From: Prevotella sp.
GTDB lineage: Bacteria; Bacteroidota; Bacteroidia; Bacteroidales; Bacteroidaceae
Reading direction: 5' to 3'
NCBI GenBank assembly: GCA_017645905.1
Contig: JAGCNO010000021.1
Span: forward strand, 1-32,865
Length of the DNA: 32,865 bases
This document shows, in pieces, positions 23,701-32,545 of the stretch. The position numbers were made by a program, and so were the translations under genes. The notes under the pieces were generated by a model. That model saw only the letters and a list, made by a program, of their open reading frames with translations, had not been told where the DNA came from and searched no databases. How positions within the stretch are numbered: the first letter of the stretch is position 1; each line of letters opens with the position of its first letter.

Positions 23701-26280
23701 ATGTTCTTACCTGTCAAAATCCTTCTCGTCATTGGCCTCCTGAGCCAACAGCCTACAGCCAATGGCCAACAGCTGACAGCCCTCTCCACCGAGACCCGCA
23801 TCGATGACCTCATCAGCCGCCTCACCATCGAGGAAAAGGCTAACCTGCTGATGCACTATTCCCCTGCCGTCGACCGTCTGGGTCTGCATCAGTTCCAATG
23901 GTGGGGCGAGGCGCTTCATGGCGTCGGCTTCTCCGGCTTTGCCACCGTGTTTCCCGAACCGATAGGCATGGCGGCCTCGTTCGACGACACGCTGCTCTAT
24001 CAGGTGTTCGATGCTGTCAGCACGGAGCAGCGAGCGAAGTACAACAAGGCGGCGCAGCGTGGAACCTTTGACACCTTCGAGAGTGTCAGCGTCTGGACTC
24101 CCAATGTCAACATCTTCCGTGACCCTCGTTGGGGCCGTGGGCAGGAGACCTACGGTGAAGACCCTTACCTGACGAGCCGCATGGGGCAGGCGGTGGTCCG
24201 CGGTCTGCAGGGGCCCAAGGGCTCATTCTTTAAGACGCTGGCCTGTGCCAAGCATTATGCGGTGCACAGCGGGCCGGAGTGGAACCGTCATCATGAGAAC
24301 ATTGACTACTTGCCGCCCAGAGACCTCTGGGAGACCTATCTGCCAGCGTTCAAGGACTTGGTGATGAAGGCCGGTGTGCAGGAGGTGATGTGTGCGTATA
24401 ATGCCTACGACGGAGAGCCATGCTGCAGCAGCAACAGGCTACTCCAGCAGATACTCCGCGATGAGTGGGGCTTTCGTGGGTTGGTGGTGAGCGACTGCGA
24501 TGCTATAAACGACATCTGGGTTGAGGGGCATCACGGCATTGAGCCCGATGTAGCTCATGCGTCGGCACGCGGCGTGGCTGGTGGTACCGACCTGAACTGC
24601 GGCGGCAGCTACACGTCGCTGCCCGATGCCGTGAGTCAGGGGCTCATCAGCGAACAGCGTGTCGACGAGAGTCTGAGGCGTGTGATGCGTGCCCGCTTCT
24701 CGCTCGGCGACTTCGACCCCGACTCGGTGGCTGAGTGGAATGCCCTCACGATGGATGTGGTCAACTGTGAGAAGCACCGCGAGCTGGCCCTGAAAATGGC
24801 CCAAGAGACGATTACGCTGCTGAAGAACGACGGCGTATTGCCAATTGAAACTAAGCCCCGCATTGTTGTGCTCGGACCTAATGCCAACGACTCGACCATG
24901 CTTTGGGGCAACTACTCAGGAAGGCCTGCCCACACGGTGACCATCCTTGAAGGCATTCAGGAAAAGGTGGGCAAGGAGAACGTGACGTTTATCGATGGCT
25001 GTGGCTATGCCAGCAAGAATGTGCGGACGGAAAACCGCTTTGACTGTCTTGGCCAGCTGAAGGCTGAAGTGTGGAACACTCCTGCAGCCAATGCCCAACA
25101 GCCAACAGCCAACAGCCAACACCGAACGTTTACGGAGCCTTTGAACTTCAATCTCAACGAAGACGGATTCTTTGCCCCTGGTGTGGGCAGGGAGAACTTC
25201 TCCGCAAGGCTGAGGGGCACTTTCCATGCTCAGGCCACGGAGGAGCTGCAATTTGCCATTGCCGGCGACGACGGTTTCCGGCTCATCATCGATGGCGACA
25301 CCGTGGTCAACGAGTGGCAGACGCAGTCGACAAAATACTGTTATCCGATGGTCAGCGTGGTGAAAGGGCGCGACTATGAGGTGCAGATAGACTACTTCCA
25401 GGGAGGCGGCAGCGCCGAACTGAAGTTCGACATCAACCACTATCGTGAGCTCTCGGACGATGAGCTGCTGGAGCAGGTTCCGCAGGATGCTGAGACCGTC
25501 ATCTTCGTCGGCGGCATCTCTTCCAGGCTGGAGGGTGAGGAGATGAGCGTCAACGAACCGGGCTTCCGTGGTGGCGACCGTGAGAGCATCGAACTGCCGC
25601 GGAAACAACGTGACATGCTGCGCCGGCTCAAGGAGATGGGCAAGCGCATCGTCTTCGTGAACTGTAGTGGCTCGGCCATGGCTATGGTGCCCGAACAAGC
25701 GACGTGCGACGCCATTGTGCAGGCATGGTACGGAGGCGAGCAGGGAGGCAGGGCAGTGGCCGACGTGCTCTTCGGCGATTACAACCCCTGCGGCAAGCTG
25801 CCCATCACGTTCTATCGCTCCACGGAGCAACTCCCTGACTTTCAGGACTACAGAATGGCCAACCGCACCTATCGCTATTTCAAGGGCGAGGTGCTCTATC
25901 CCTTCGGCTATGGCCTGAGCTATACCACTTTCAATATCGGAAAGGCAAAACTGGAGGGGGAGCAACTCATGGTGCCCGTGAAGAACACCGGCAAGCGTGA
26001 AGGTACCGAGGTGGTCCAGCTCTATGTCCGCTCACACGACGATGAGGGCGGTCCCCTACGGTCGCTGAAAGGTTTTACCCGCATCACCCTGAAGCCTGGC
26101 GAGCAGGGAGTAGCCACTATCCCCATCCCCCGAGAGACCTTCGAGCGGTGGGATGCCGAGACCAACACCATGCGCATCGTCCCCGGACGCTACACCTTAT
26201 ATTACGGCACCAGCTCTGCCGAAAAAGATTTGAAAGCTGTTGGGTGTGGGGTGATGGGTGATGGGGTACCCAACACCTAA
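23701..26280 (+). CDS. GH3-family beta-glycosidase (beta-xylosidase-like) with PA14 insert
   Basis: 859 residues. The signal-like N-terminus ([14 protein letters not shown]) is followed by a repeat-coded [14 protein letters not shown]. The TIM-barrel domain carries [35 protein letters not shown] and the nucleophile Asp near 265 in LVVSDCDAI. The alpha/beta domain includes [14 protein letters not shown] and is interrupted by a PA14 module (about 480-580; [16 protein letters not shown]). An FnIII domain (about 740-845) closes. This layout is that of Prevotella/Bacteroides GH3 xylosidases with PA14. An internal 7-bp array (25087-25128) adds a polar stretch just before PA14. The C-terminal residues [14 protein letters not shown] come from repeat-like DNA and the stop lies inside a 9-unit array. 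Glucosidase or arabinosidase activity cannot be excluded. Confidence 0.92.
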   Translation: MFLPVKILLVIGLLSQQPTANGQQLTALSTETRIDDLISRLTIEEKANLLMHYSPAVDRLGLHQFQWWGEALHGVGFSGFATVFPEPIGMAASFDDTLLYQVFDAVSTEQRAKYNKAAQRGTFDTFESVSVWTPNVNIFRDPRWGRGQETYGEDPYLTSRMGQAVVRGLQGPKGSFFKTLACAKHYAVHSGPEWNRHHENIDYLPPRDLWETYLPAFKDLVMKAGVQEVMCAYNAYDGEPCCSSNRLLQQILRDEWGFRGLVVSDCDAINDIWVEGHHGIEPDVAHASARGVAGGTDLNCGGSYTSLPDAVSQGLISEQRVDESLRRVMRARFSLGDFDPDSVAEWNALTMDVVNCEKHRELALKMAQETITLLKNDGVLPIETKPRIVVLGPNANDSTMLWGNYSGRPAHTVTILEGIQEKVGKENVTFIDGCGYASKNVRTENRFDCLGQLKAEVWNTPAANAQQPTANSQHRTFTEPLNFNLNEDGFFAPGVGRENFSARLRGTFHAQATEELQFAIAGDDGFRLIIDGDTVVNEWQTQSTKYCYPMVSVVKGRDYEVQIDYFQGGGSAELKFDINHYRELSDDELLEQVPQDAETVIFVGGISSRLEGEEMSVNEPGFRGGDRESIELPRKQRDMLRRLKEMGKRIVFVNCSGSAMAMVPEQATCDAIVQAWYGGEQGGRAVADVLFGDYNPCGKLPITFYRSTEQLPDFQDYRMANRTYRYFKGEVLYPFGYGLSYTTFNIGKAKLEGEQLMVPVKNTGKREGTEVVQLYVRSHDDEGGPLRSLKGFTRITLKPGEQGVATIPIPRETFERWDAETNTMRIVPGRYTLYYGTSSAEKDLKAVGCGVMGDGVPNT
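23744..23778. repeat. Heptanucleotide array, GCCAACA type, 5 units, GH3 N-terminus
   Basis: Units GCCAACA, GCCTACA, GCCAATG, GCCAACA, GCTGACA. It lies just after the hydrophobic signal segment and encodes [12 protein letters not shown]. Confidence 0.85.
25087..25128. repeat. Heptanucleotide array, GCCAACA type, 6 units, inside GH3
   Basis: Units GCCAATG, CCCAACA, GCCAACA x3, CCGAACG; 42 bp equals 14 codons, so the present frame is kept. It codes for [14 protein letters not shown] immediately before the PA14 domain. Confidence 0.9.
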
Positions 26281-26331
26281 CACCCAACACCCAACCCCCA
26301 ACACCTAACACCCAACACCTAACCCCTAACC
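26269..26331. repeat. Heptanucleotide array, CCCAACA type, 9 units, GH3-fucI junction
   Basis: Nine 7-bp units (CCCAACA, CCTAACA, CCCAACC, CCTAACC) contain the GH3 stop codon (26278-26280) and fill the spacer up to the fucI ATG at 26337. Copy changes would alter the spacing before fucI, and possibly the GH3 C-terminus. Confidence 0.9.
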
Positions 26332-26336
26332 CAACT

Positions 26337-28157
26337 ATGAACAAATATCCTAAAATTGGAATCCGCCCCACCATCGACGGTCGTCAGGGCGGCGTTCGTG
26401 AGAGTCTTGAAGAGAAAACCATGGCGTTAGCCCATGCAGTGAAGAACCTGATAGAGCAGAACCTGCGCAATGGCGACGGTTCGGCCGTGGAGTGCGTCAT
26501 TGCCGATACGACCATTGGCCGTGTTGCCGAGAGCGCTGCCTGTGCCGACAAATTCGAGCGTGAGGGCGTGGGCTCCACCATCACCGTCACCTCGTGCTGG
26601 TGCTACGGCTCGGAGACCATGGACATGAATCCCCACTATCCCAAGGCCGTATGGGGCTTCAACGGCACGGAGCGCCCCGGGGCAGTCTATCTCGCCGCAG
26701 TATTGGCTGCCCATGCCCAGAAGGGCCTGCCCGCCTTTGGCATCTACGGCCATGATGTGCAGGACCTCGACGACAACACCATTCCTGCCGACGTGGCGGA
26801 GAAGCTCCTCCGCTTTGCCCGTGCTGCCCAGGCGGTGGCCACCATGCGTGGCAAGAGCTACCTCTCGCTTGGCAATACCTGTATGGGCATTGCCGGTTCT
26901 ATTGTCGATGCCGATTTCTTCCAGCACTATCTGGGCATGCGCACCGAGTATGTGGAATTGGTAGAGATTCTACGCCGCGTGGATTTCGGCATCTACGACC
27001 ATGAGGAGTTTGAGCGGGCCATGGACTGGGTGAACCGCTATGCCAAGCCCCACGAAGGTCACGACTACAACGAGGAGCGTCCGCTATTCCCCGGCACCCC
27101 GATGACCTTGTTCAATGGCAAAGGCAAGGGCAAGACACGCCAGGAGAAGGACGACGACTGGGCCTTCACGGTGAAGAACATGATGATCATCCGCGACCTG
27201 ATGCACGGCAACCCCCGTCTGCTGGAGATGGGCTACAAGGAGGAGGCGCTCGGACACAACGCCCTGCTCGGCGGCGTGCAAGGGCAGCGCCAATGGACTG
27301 ACTACAAGCCCAACTTCGACTTCCCGGAGTCGATGATGTGTACCTCCTTCGACTGGAATGGTATTCGTGAGGCCGATGTCCTGGCCACGGAGAACGATGC
27401 GCTGAACGGCGTGTCGATGCTGTTCGGTCATCTGCTCACCAATCGCGGCGTCATGTTCAGCGACATCCGCACCTATTGGAGTCCCGAGGCCGTGGAGCGT
27501 GTGACAGGTAAAAGACCACAGGGACTGGCCGCAGGAGGCTTCATTCACCTCATCAACAGCGGTGCCACCACGCTCGATGCCACCGGCGCCATGACCGATG
27601 CTGACGGGCAGCCTACGATGAAGGAGCCTTGGAACATGACCGAGTCCGACGTCGAAGCCTGCATCAACGCTACCAGCTGGATGCCTGCCGACCGAGACTA
27701 TTTCCGCGGTGGCGGTTACTCGGCCCATTTTGTCAGCCGGGGCGGCATGCCCATGACCATGATGCGCCTGAATATGGTGCAGGGACTGGGCCCCGTCTTA
27801 CAACTGGCAGAAGGGTGGACGGTAGAATTGGACGCCGATGTTCACGACAAGCTGGACAAGCGTACCGACCCCACATGGCCCACCACATGGTTCGTGCCTC
27901 GAACGGACGCAGCGAAAGACTGCTTCAAGGACGTCTATTCGGTGATGAATGCCTGGGGAGCCAACCACGGCGCCATTGCCTATGGCCACATCGGTGCCGA
28001 CGTGCTGACGCTCTGCTCCATCCTGCGCATCCCCGTCTGCATGCACAACCTACGGGATTGTGACATCTTCCGTCCCGCTGCCTGGAATGCCTTCGGCATG
28101 GACAAGGAAGGGGCCGACTATCGTGCCTGCCAGAACTTCGGACCGATTTATAAGTAA
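26337..28157 (+). CDS. fucI: L-fucose isomerase
   Basis: 606 residues (E. coli FucI is 591). It converts L-fucose to L-fuculose in the cytoplasm (EC 5.3.1.25); no signal peptide is present. Long stretches match the family: [98 protein letters not shown] and [13 protein letters not shown]. The metal-binding Glu (about 352, ATEND), Asp (about 376, FSDIRTYW; 24 residues later as in E. coli E337/D361) and His (about 544, ANHG) are all kept. It is last in the plus-strand operon, after the 9-unit repeat, and ends 14 bp from the convergent esterase gene. It links the fucosidase-like enzyme to fucose catabolism. The kinase and aldolase are not in the window. Confidence 0.97.
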   Translation: MNKYPKIGIRPTIDGRQGGVRESLEEKTMALAHAVKNLIEQNLRNGDGSAVECVIADTTIGRVAESAACADKFEREGVGSTITVTSCWCYGSETMDMNPHYPKAVWGFNGTERPGAVYLAAVLAAHAQKGLPAFGIYGHDVQDLDDNTIPADVAEKLLRFARAAQAVATMRGKSYLSLGNTCMGIAGSIVDADFFQHYLGMRTEYVELVEILRRVDFGIYDHEEFERAMDWVNRYAKPHEGHDYNEERPLFPGTPMTLFNGKGKGKTRQEKDDDWAFTVKNMMIIRDLMHGNPRLLEMGYKEEALGHNALLGGVQGQRQWTDYKPNFDFPESMMCTSFDWNGIREADVLATENDALNGVSMLFGHLLTNRGVMFSDIRTYWSPEAVERVTGKRPQGLAAGGFIHLINSGATTLDATGAMTDADGQPTMKEPWNMTESDVEACINATSWMPADRDYFRGGGYSAHFVSRGGMPMTMMRLNMVQGLGPVLQLAEGWTVELDADVHDKLDKRTDPTWPTTWFVPRTDAAKDCFKDVYSVMNAWGANHGAIAYGHIGADVLTLCSILRIPVCMHNLRDCDIFRPAAWNAFGMDKEGADYRACQNFGPIYK

Positions 28158-28171
28158 TTGAAGAGTGTTGG

Positions 28172-30181
28172 TCAGTTGGCCAAGTGATTGTTGATGGAGA
28201 GTCCTGGCCAGTCGTCGGTGCGGAAGGGCACGGCAGGCAGCCCGGCGGCGTTCTGCAGGTTACAGAGCGGGTTGACGTGCCAGGCATAGCGGACGGCGAC
28301 AGGAGCGGCGACATCGGGGCTGCTGACAATGACGGTCTGACCGTCGATGCGAGCCTGTGCCCAGTGCCACTGGTGGTCGCTGCCAGCAATGGCAAAGCCG
28401 GTTAGAGGACTGCCGTCGGATGTGCGGAGACCATCGGCATGGTCGAAGAGCAGACGGATGCTGTTGCCCTCTATCTGATAGTCTTTGTAGAGGGGCCCTG
28501 AGAACTCCAGGCCCTTCTCGCCGTAGGTGTTAGCTCGGGCGATGAGTGCCAGCCGACGTCCTACCTCCTGCTTGTTGCGGGGGTGGATGTCGTTGGCCTC
28601 GCCGATGTCGATCAGACAGGCCAGTCCTGACTTCTCGACGTGGCGAGCTGCCATAGCCTGAGCCTCACGCACCTCGGCCCACTCATCGTCGCCCGGCTGG
28701 GTCTGCAGTTGTTTGTAGTTGGCCAGCTGTACGATGTAGAAGGGGAAGTCGTAGCCCCACTTGGTGCGCCAGTCGCGAATCATCAGAGGCAGCAGTTCGC
28801 GATACTGGTAGCCCTTGTGCTCGTTGTTGCAGCCCTGATACCAGATAGTGCCGCGTATGGCGAAGCCCACGAGGGGGTTGATCATGGCATTATAGAGGAC
28901 GGTGACCTGATTGGGCGATGACGCGTTGTCGACGGGGATGGGTTGGAGGGCACTGAGCGGCGTGGTGGCTTTGTAGTGCCACTGTCCGGCAAGGGGCAGC
29001 CGTTCGCCCCGGCACTCCATATAGAGCTGGTCGGCAGAGCTGTAGAGTCCGCCCTCGCCGCCTGTGTCGATGATGCGCATGGCGATGACGGCCGTTCCGT
29101 GCTTCACCTGCCGTGCTGGAATGGTGTAGGAGCGCATTTCGCCGTATGCATTGGTATGGCCTACGAGCTGCCCATTGAAATAGGTATAGTCAATATCGTC
29201 GACCAGCGGTCCCAGCACGAGCTTCACCTCCTTACCTGCCCAAGAACCGGGGATGTCGACCGTACGAAGCAGCCAGGCTACACCGTCGTAGCCAGGCAGT
29301 CCGCCCTCTTCCCACTTCACGGGGATGGTCATCGTGGACCATTTTGAAGTGATACGTGATAAGTGATGAGTGATAAGTTCGGGGATTTCGAAACCCCTCG
29401 CACTGGAGTCGAGCGTTGCCTCTCGCTGTTTCCACTCGTCGAGCTGCTTTTGGTAGAGTTGCTCGCGCTCATTCTTGTCGGCAGGCAGGGCAGCGACGCG
29501 CTGCAGGTCTTGCTGCATGTCGGGGTGAAGGGCGAGCGCCTGAGCGCTGGTCCACGGCTCGATGAACGTGCCGCCCCAGGAGGCATCGATGAGGCCTACG
29601 GGCACGTTGCGGTATTTGTGGATGTCGCGGCCAAAGAAATAGGCCGTGGCCGAGAACTCCTTCACGCTTTGTGCCGAGCAGACCTGCCATCCGCCGCCGA
29701 GGTTGGTCTCGAAGTCGTTAAGCGGCTGCGGGCTGGTGTTCTTACGCACCTGCAGCAGTCGGATGTTCTGATACTGGTTGGCCTCCTGCTTCTCCTGCTC
29801 GAAGTTGAGGACACGGCTCCATCCGTCGACGGGCATCTCCATGTTCGACTGTCCTGAGCAGAGCCACACCTCGCCCACCATGACGTTCTGTAGGGTTATT
29901 TTCTGTCCGTCGCTGACGGTGAGAGTGTAGGGACCGCCAGCCTGTGGTGTGCGCAGCGTGGTGCGCCAGTTGCCCTGGGCATCGGCGGTGGTCTCAACGG
30001 GGGTGGTAGCCCACGAGGCGTTGATGGTTACTTTCTTGCCAGCCTTGGCCTGTCCCCAGATGGGGGCGTCGGTCTGCTGCTGGAAGACCATGTTGTCGGT
30101 GAACAACGGTGGCATGACGGGCTTGGCGCTGACGGGGAGCGCGGCAAGGGTCAAAATCAAAAGGAATGCTGGTGATTTCAT
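28172..30181 (-). CDS. SGNH/SASA-type carbohydrate O-acetylesterase (CE20-like)
   Basis: About 669 residues from ATG 30181 (MKSPAFLLILTLAALPVSA, a clear signal peptide). The open frame continues upstream to 30286 through repeats, but that part is not credible as protein. The enzyme should remove acetyl groups from sugars outside the cytoplasm. It shows an SGNH layout: nucleophile Ser112 in LCSGQSNMEMP, TIWYQGCNNEHKGYQYRELL, and Asp531/His533 in GEANDIHPRN. A jelly-roll-like insert lies between the halves (about 290-420; WAGKEVKLVLGPL, YTYFNGQLVGHTN). This resembles the sialate O-acetylesterase group that includes family CE20, which acts on acetylated xyloglucan in Xanthomonas. A four-unit 7-bp array (29347-29374) codes for ITHHLSRIT in frame before the insert. 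It follows GH36 and is probably co-transcribed. Confidence 0.88.
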   Translation of the reverse strand: MKSPAFLLILTLAALPVSAKPVMPPLFTDNMVFQQQTDAPIWGQAKAGKKVTINASWATTPVETTADAQGNWRTTLRTPQAGGPYTLTVSDGQKITLQNVMVGEVWLCSGQSNMEMPVDGWSRVLNFEQEKQEANQYQNIRLLQVRKNTSPQPLNDFETNLGGGWQVCSAQSVKEFSATAYFFGRDIHKYRNVPVGLIDASWGGTFIEPWTSAQALALHPDMQQDLQRVAALPADKNEREQLYQKQLDEWKQREATLDSSARGFEIPELITHHLSRITSKWSTMTIPVKWEEGGLPGYDGVAWLLRTVDIPGSWAGKEVKLVLGPLVDDIDYTYFNGQLVGHTNAYGEMRSYTIPARQVKHGTAVIAMRIIDTGGEGGLYSSADQLYMECRGERLPLAGQWHYKATTPLSALQPIPVDNASSPNQVTVLYNAMINPLVGFAIRGTIWYQGCNNEHKGYQYRELLPLMIRDWRTKWGYDFPFYIVQLANYKQLQTQPGDDEWAEVREAQAMAARHVEKSGLACLIDIGEANDIHPRNKQEVGRRLALIARANTYGEKGLEFSGPLYKDYQIEGNSIRLLFDHADGLRTSDGSPLTGFAIAGSDHQWHWAQARIDGQTVIVSSPDVAAPVAVRYAWHVNPLCNLQNAAGLPAVPFRTDDWPGLSINNHLAN
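29347..29374. repeat. Heptanucleotide array, AAGTGAT type, 4 units, inside esterase
   Basis: Units AAGTGAT, ACGTGAT, AAGTGAT, GAGTGAT. On the minus strand they encode LITHHLSRIT within the esterase, upstream of the jelly-roll insert, and are currently in frame. Confidence 0.85.
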
Positions 30182-30219
30182 GGGTGTTGGGTGTTGGTGG
30201 TTTGGGGTTTGGTGCGCAG

Positions 30220-30268
30220 CCACTCCCCTCCCATCAAGGGGAGGGGCAGGGGTGGGGTCTGTAACTCC
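30220..30268. repeat. GC-rich palindromic element between GH36 and esterase genes
   Basis: CCCCTCCC-ATCAAG-GGGAGGGG is a perfect 8-bp stem with a 6-nt loop (about 30224-30245), followed by CAGGGGTGGGG. It lies in the 94-bp gap with GGTGTTG-type repeats (30181-30212). It has no T-run, so it is not a typical terminator; it looks like a dispersed palindromic repeat. Confidence 0.7.
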
Positions 30269-30275
30269 ACTCTTA

Positions 30276-32486
30276 TTACTTCTCACTTCTCACTTCTATG
30301 ATATGGCTGACGAGGTCGTTAGCGGAGGTGACTGTGATGCCCACCTTCATGAGGTAGTCGCCGGTATAGACCTTGTCATTGCAGTTGAGCCAGCTCTGCT
30401 CGCCGGGCATGAGGCAAATCTCACGGACACGGTAGAGGGCATCGGGGTCAAGTCCTTTCAGTCGTGTGGGCAGCTGCTGCTCGCCATAGCGTGGATGCAC
30501 ATCGTAGGCAAAGACGAGGGCCTGGCGGCGGTCTTCGCTGACTCGCTGCATCACACAGTGCTCACCCTCGTAGGGCGACACCAGACGATAGAGTTGCGGC
30601 GAGAAGACGACGGGCTTCAGACGGTTATAGGCACCGATGGCCTCGCGGCAGTATTGCAGGTCGCGCTCCGAGAGCCCCTTCAGTCCGATGTCGAAGCCCA
30701 GCTTCCCAGTGAAGGCCACGTCGACGCGGAACTTCACGCTGGCCCGGCTGTTCCAGTTGGTGACGTGGGCACACATGGCCTTGGCGGGCATGAACTGCGA
30801 GTAGCCCCATTGTATGAACAGCCGCTCGATGGGGTCGGTATTGTCGGAGCACCAGAACTCGGTGAAGTATTTCAGCCCCTCGTAGTCGGTGCGTCCGCCG
30901 CCGCCTGAGCACATCATCATGTAGAGGTCGGGGTATTTCTGCTGTACACGCTGGAGCACGTTGTAGAGCCCCCGAACGTAGTCCACATAGAGATTGCCCT
31001 GCTCCGCCTGCTCGTAGTGTGAGAAGATGTTGGTGATGGGCGAGTTGCAGTCCCACTTCATGAACTTCAGGTTCGGGTTCTCCTGCATCAGCTGGTCCAC
31101 CACGCCGAAGACGAAGTCCTGCACTTTGGGATTGCTCAGGTCGAGCACCAGCTGATTGCGGAAGTAGTAGACCTCTCGCCCCTTCCATCGGAGTATCCAG
31201 TCGGGGTGCTGTTCGGCCAGCTCACTCTGCGGGTTGACCATCTCGGGCTCAATCCAAATACCGAACTCCACGCCCTTCTCGTTGGCCGCCTTCACCAGAT
31301 AGGGCACGCCGTTGGGCAGCTTTGAGCGTGTCACCTGCCAGTCGCCCAGTCCGGCATGGTCGTCCTTTCGGGGATATTTGTTGCCAAACCATCCGTCGTC
31401 GAGCAGGAACAGGTCTACGCCCAGGTCCTTGGCCTCGCCGAAGAGCTGTGTGAGTTTCTGCTCGTCGAAGTCGAAGTAGGTGTTCTCCCAGTTGTTCAGC
31501 AGCGTCATGCGGTCGATGTCGCCCTTGTAGAGCTGGTGCCTGAGCGCCCATCGCTGGAACCGTCGGCTGCCCTCGCCCACACCGTCGGTAGAGAGCGTGA
31601 ACAGGAAGTCGGGCGTACGGAAGCTGTCGCCCCGCTTCAGCAGATAGGTTGAAGCATCGGGGTTGATGCCGCTGACAACGCGCAGGGCGTTGTCGTGGTC
31701 TACCTCGAAGGTGAAGCGGAAGTTGCCTGTCCAGGCCAGGGTGCCCATGAGCACCGTGCCGTGGTCTTCGCTGACAGGCTCTCCGATGCCAAGCTCAAAG
31801 AAGGGCGAGGCAAACATGTTGGCACGGGCGCCCAGACGGGAGTCTACAATCTTCTTGCCGAACTGCAGCTGCTGGCTCGACATGCGCATCTCCTTGGCCC
31901 AGTCGCCCGAGAACTCGGTGAGGAAATACTGCCCGGCCTCGAAGTAGAGCATCGACGAGGCATAGCGCGACAGGGTGAAGCGGCCTTTCTCGTCGTGGCA
32001 GATTTCGCTCCACTGGCGGATGATGTCCTCCTCTGGATAAGTCTCGTAGTGTAGCACCACGCTGACGGGGTATAGCTCGTCGCGCAGGGTGACGGTGGTG
32101 TGGTTGCCCTGCTGCTGGTGAGTCTGATATTTCAGGATGCTGGTGGGGTGGCCGTCGGTGTGGCGCAGCTCGAGGGCAGGCTCATAATAGTCCTCGGTGC
32201 CCATCACGGGGTAGGCCTCAAAACCCTGTATGGCCGTGCTGCTGAGCTGGCCGTAGGGCTGGCTGAGCAGGCTGACGTCGGTCTTGGCCGACAGCCGCTC
32301 GCCCAGATAGGTCTGATAGAGCCGCCCATTGTCTTTCACCTGCAGCACCAGCTGCGTGTGGTCGGTGACGATGGAGATGGTGGTGCGCTCGGCATGCAGC
32401 GGCAAGGCCAACAGCCAACAGCCAACAGCCAACGGTAGTAAGCGAAGCTTCCAAGCTTTGCAGTAATCAAGAATAGTCTGTTTCAT
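30276..32486 (-). CDS. GH36-family alpha-galactosidase
   Basis: 736 residues from ATG 32486. An upstream in-frame ATG at 32513 falls inside the promoter and is rejected. The enzyme removes terminal alpha-galactose. The signal peptide ends near LPLHA. The N-terminal beta-sandwich is followed by a TIM barrel with FLLDDGWFGNKYPRKDD, LGDWQVTRSKLPNG, GIWIEPEMVNP, the nucleophile Asp479 in MKWDCN, CSGGGGRTDYE, and the acid/base Asp548 in FWCSDNTDP. These are textbook GH36 motifs. Four GCCAACA units (32407-32434) encode AVGCWLLAL, the hydrophobic core of its signal peptide. The last codons (EVRSEK and stop) lie in another 7-bp array (30278-30298). It is first in a two-gene operon with the esterase. 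Confidence 0.95.
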   Translation of the reverse strand: MKQTILDYCKAWKLRLLPLAVGCWLLALPLHAERTTISIVTDHTQLVLQVKDNGRLYQTYLGERLSAKTDVSLLSQPYGQLSSTAIQGFEAYPVMGTEDYYEPALELRHTDGHPTSILKYQTHQQQGNHTTVTLRDELYPVSVVLHYETYPEEDIIRQWSEICHDEKGRFTLSRYASSMLYFEAGQYFLTEFSGDWAKEMRMSSQQLQFGKKIVDSRLGARANMFASPFFELGIGEPVSEDHGTVLMGTLAWTGNFRFTFEVDHDNALRVVSGINPDASTYLLKRGDSFRTPDFLFTLSTDGVGEGSRRFQRWALRHQLYKGDIDRMTLLNNWENTYFDFDEQKLTQLFGEAKDLGVDLFLLDDGWFGNKYPRKDDHAGLGDWQVTRSKLPNGVPYLVKAANEKGVEFGIWIEPEMVNPQSELAEQHPDWILRWKGREVYYFRNQLVLDLSNPKVQDFVFGVVDQLMQENPNLKFMKWDCNSPITNIFSHYEQAEQGNLYVDYVRGLYNVLQRVQQKYPDLYMMMCSGGGGRTDYEGLKYFTEFWCSDNTDPIERLFIQWGYSQFMPAKAMCAHVTNWNSRASVKFRVDVAFTGKLGFDIGLKGLSERDLQYCREAIGAYNRLKPVVFSPQLYRLVSPYEGEHCVMQRVSEDRRQALVFAYDVHPRYGEQQLPTRLKGLDPDALYRVREICLMPGEQSWLNCNDKVYTGDYLMKVGITVTSANDLVSHIIEVRSEK
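30278..30298. repeat. Heptanucleotide array, ACTTCTC type, 3 units, GH36 C-terminus
   Basis: ACTTCTC, ACTTCTC, ACTTCTA. On the minus strand it supplies the last GH36 codons (EVRSEK); a unit change would alter the C-terminus and stop position. Confidence 0.85.
32407..32434. repeat. Heptanucleotide array, GCCAACA type, 4 units, GH36 signal peptide
   Basis: GCCAACA x3 and GCCAACG. Read on the minus strand (TTGGCTG) it encodes the hydrophobic AVGCWLLA of the signal peptide. The same unit read on the other strand in GH2 and GH3 encodes polar QQPTANSQ. Confidence 0.95.
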
Positions 32487-32510
32487 GCTATTATAACTTT
32501 GTTTATAGTG

Positions 32511-32545
32511 CAAAAGTACATTTTTTTTGACATTTATAGGACAAA
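32511..32545 (-). promoter_or_regulatory. Candidate promoter of the GH36-esterase operon
   Basis: The minus strand has TACTTTTG (32518-32511), a perfect TAnnTTTG -7 box, and an upstream TTTG (32545-32542) with a 23-bp gap, a little long. Transcription would start near 32504, 18 nt before ATG 32486, which decides the GH36 start. Confidence 0.6.

Noticed and set aside
24916-25965. 349-codon open frame on the minus strand
   Set aside because: It lies fully antisense to GH3 conserved domains and shows no family features.
28142-28172. Terminator between convergent fucI and esterase genes
   Set aside because: The gap is only 14 bp and shows no stem followed by a T-run.
30224-30245. Rho-independent terminator between GH36 and esterase
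   Set aside because: A strong stem is present but there is no T-run, and similar palindromes occur in coding DNA here.
30182-30286. N-terminal extension of the esterase
   Set aside because: The extra 35 residues come from repeats and a palindrome and precede a perfect signal peptide at 30181.
32487-32513. Start of GH36 at 32513
   Set aside because: That ATG overlaps the -7 box; ATG 32486 directly precedes the signal peptide.
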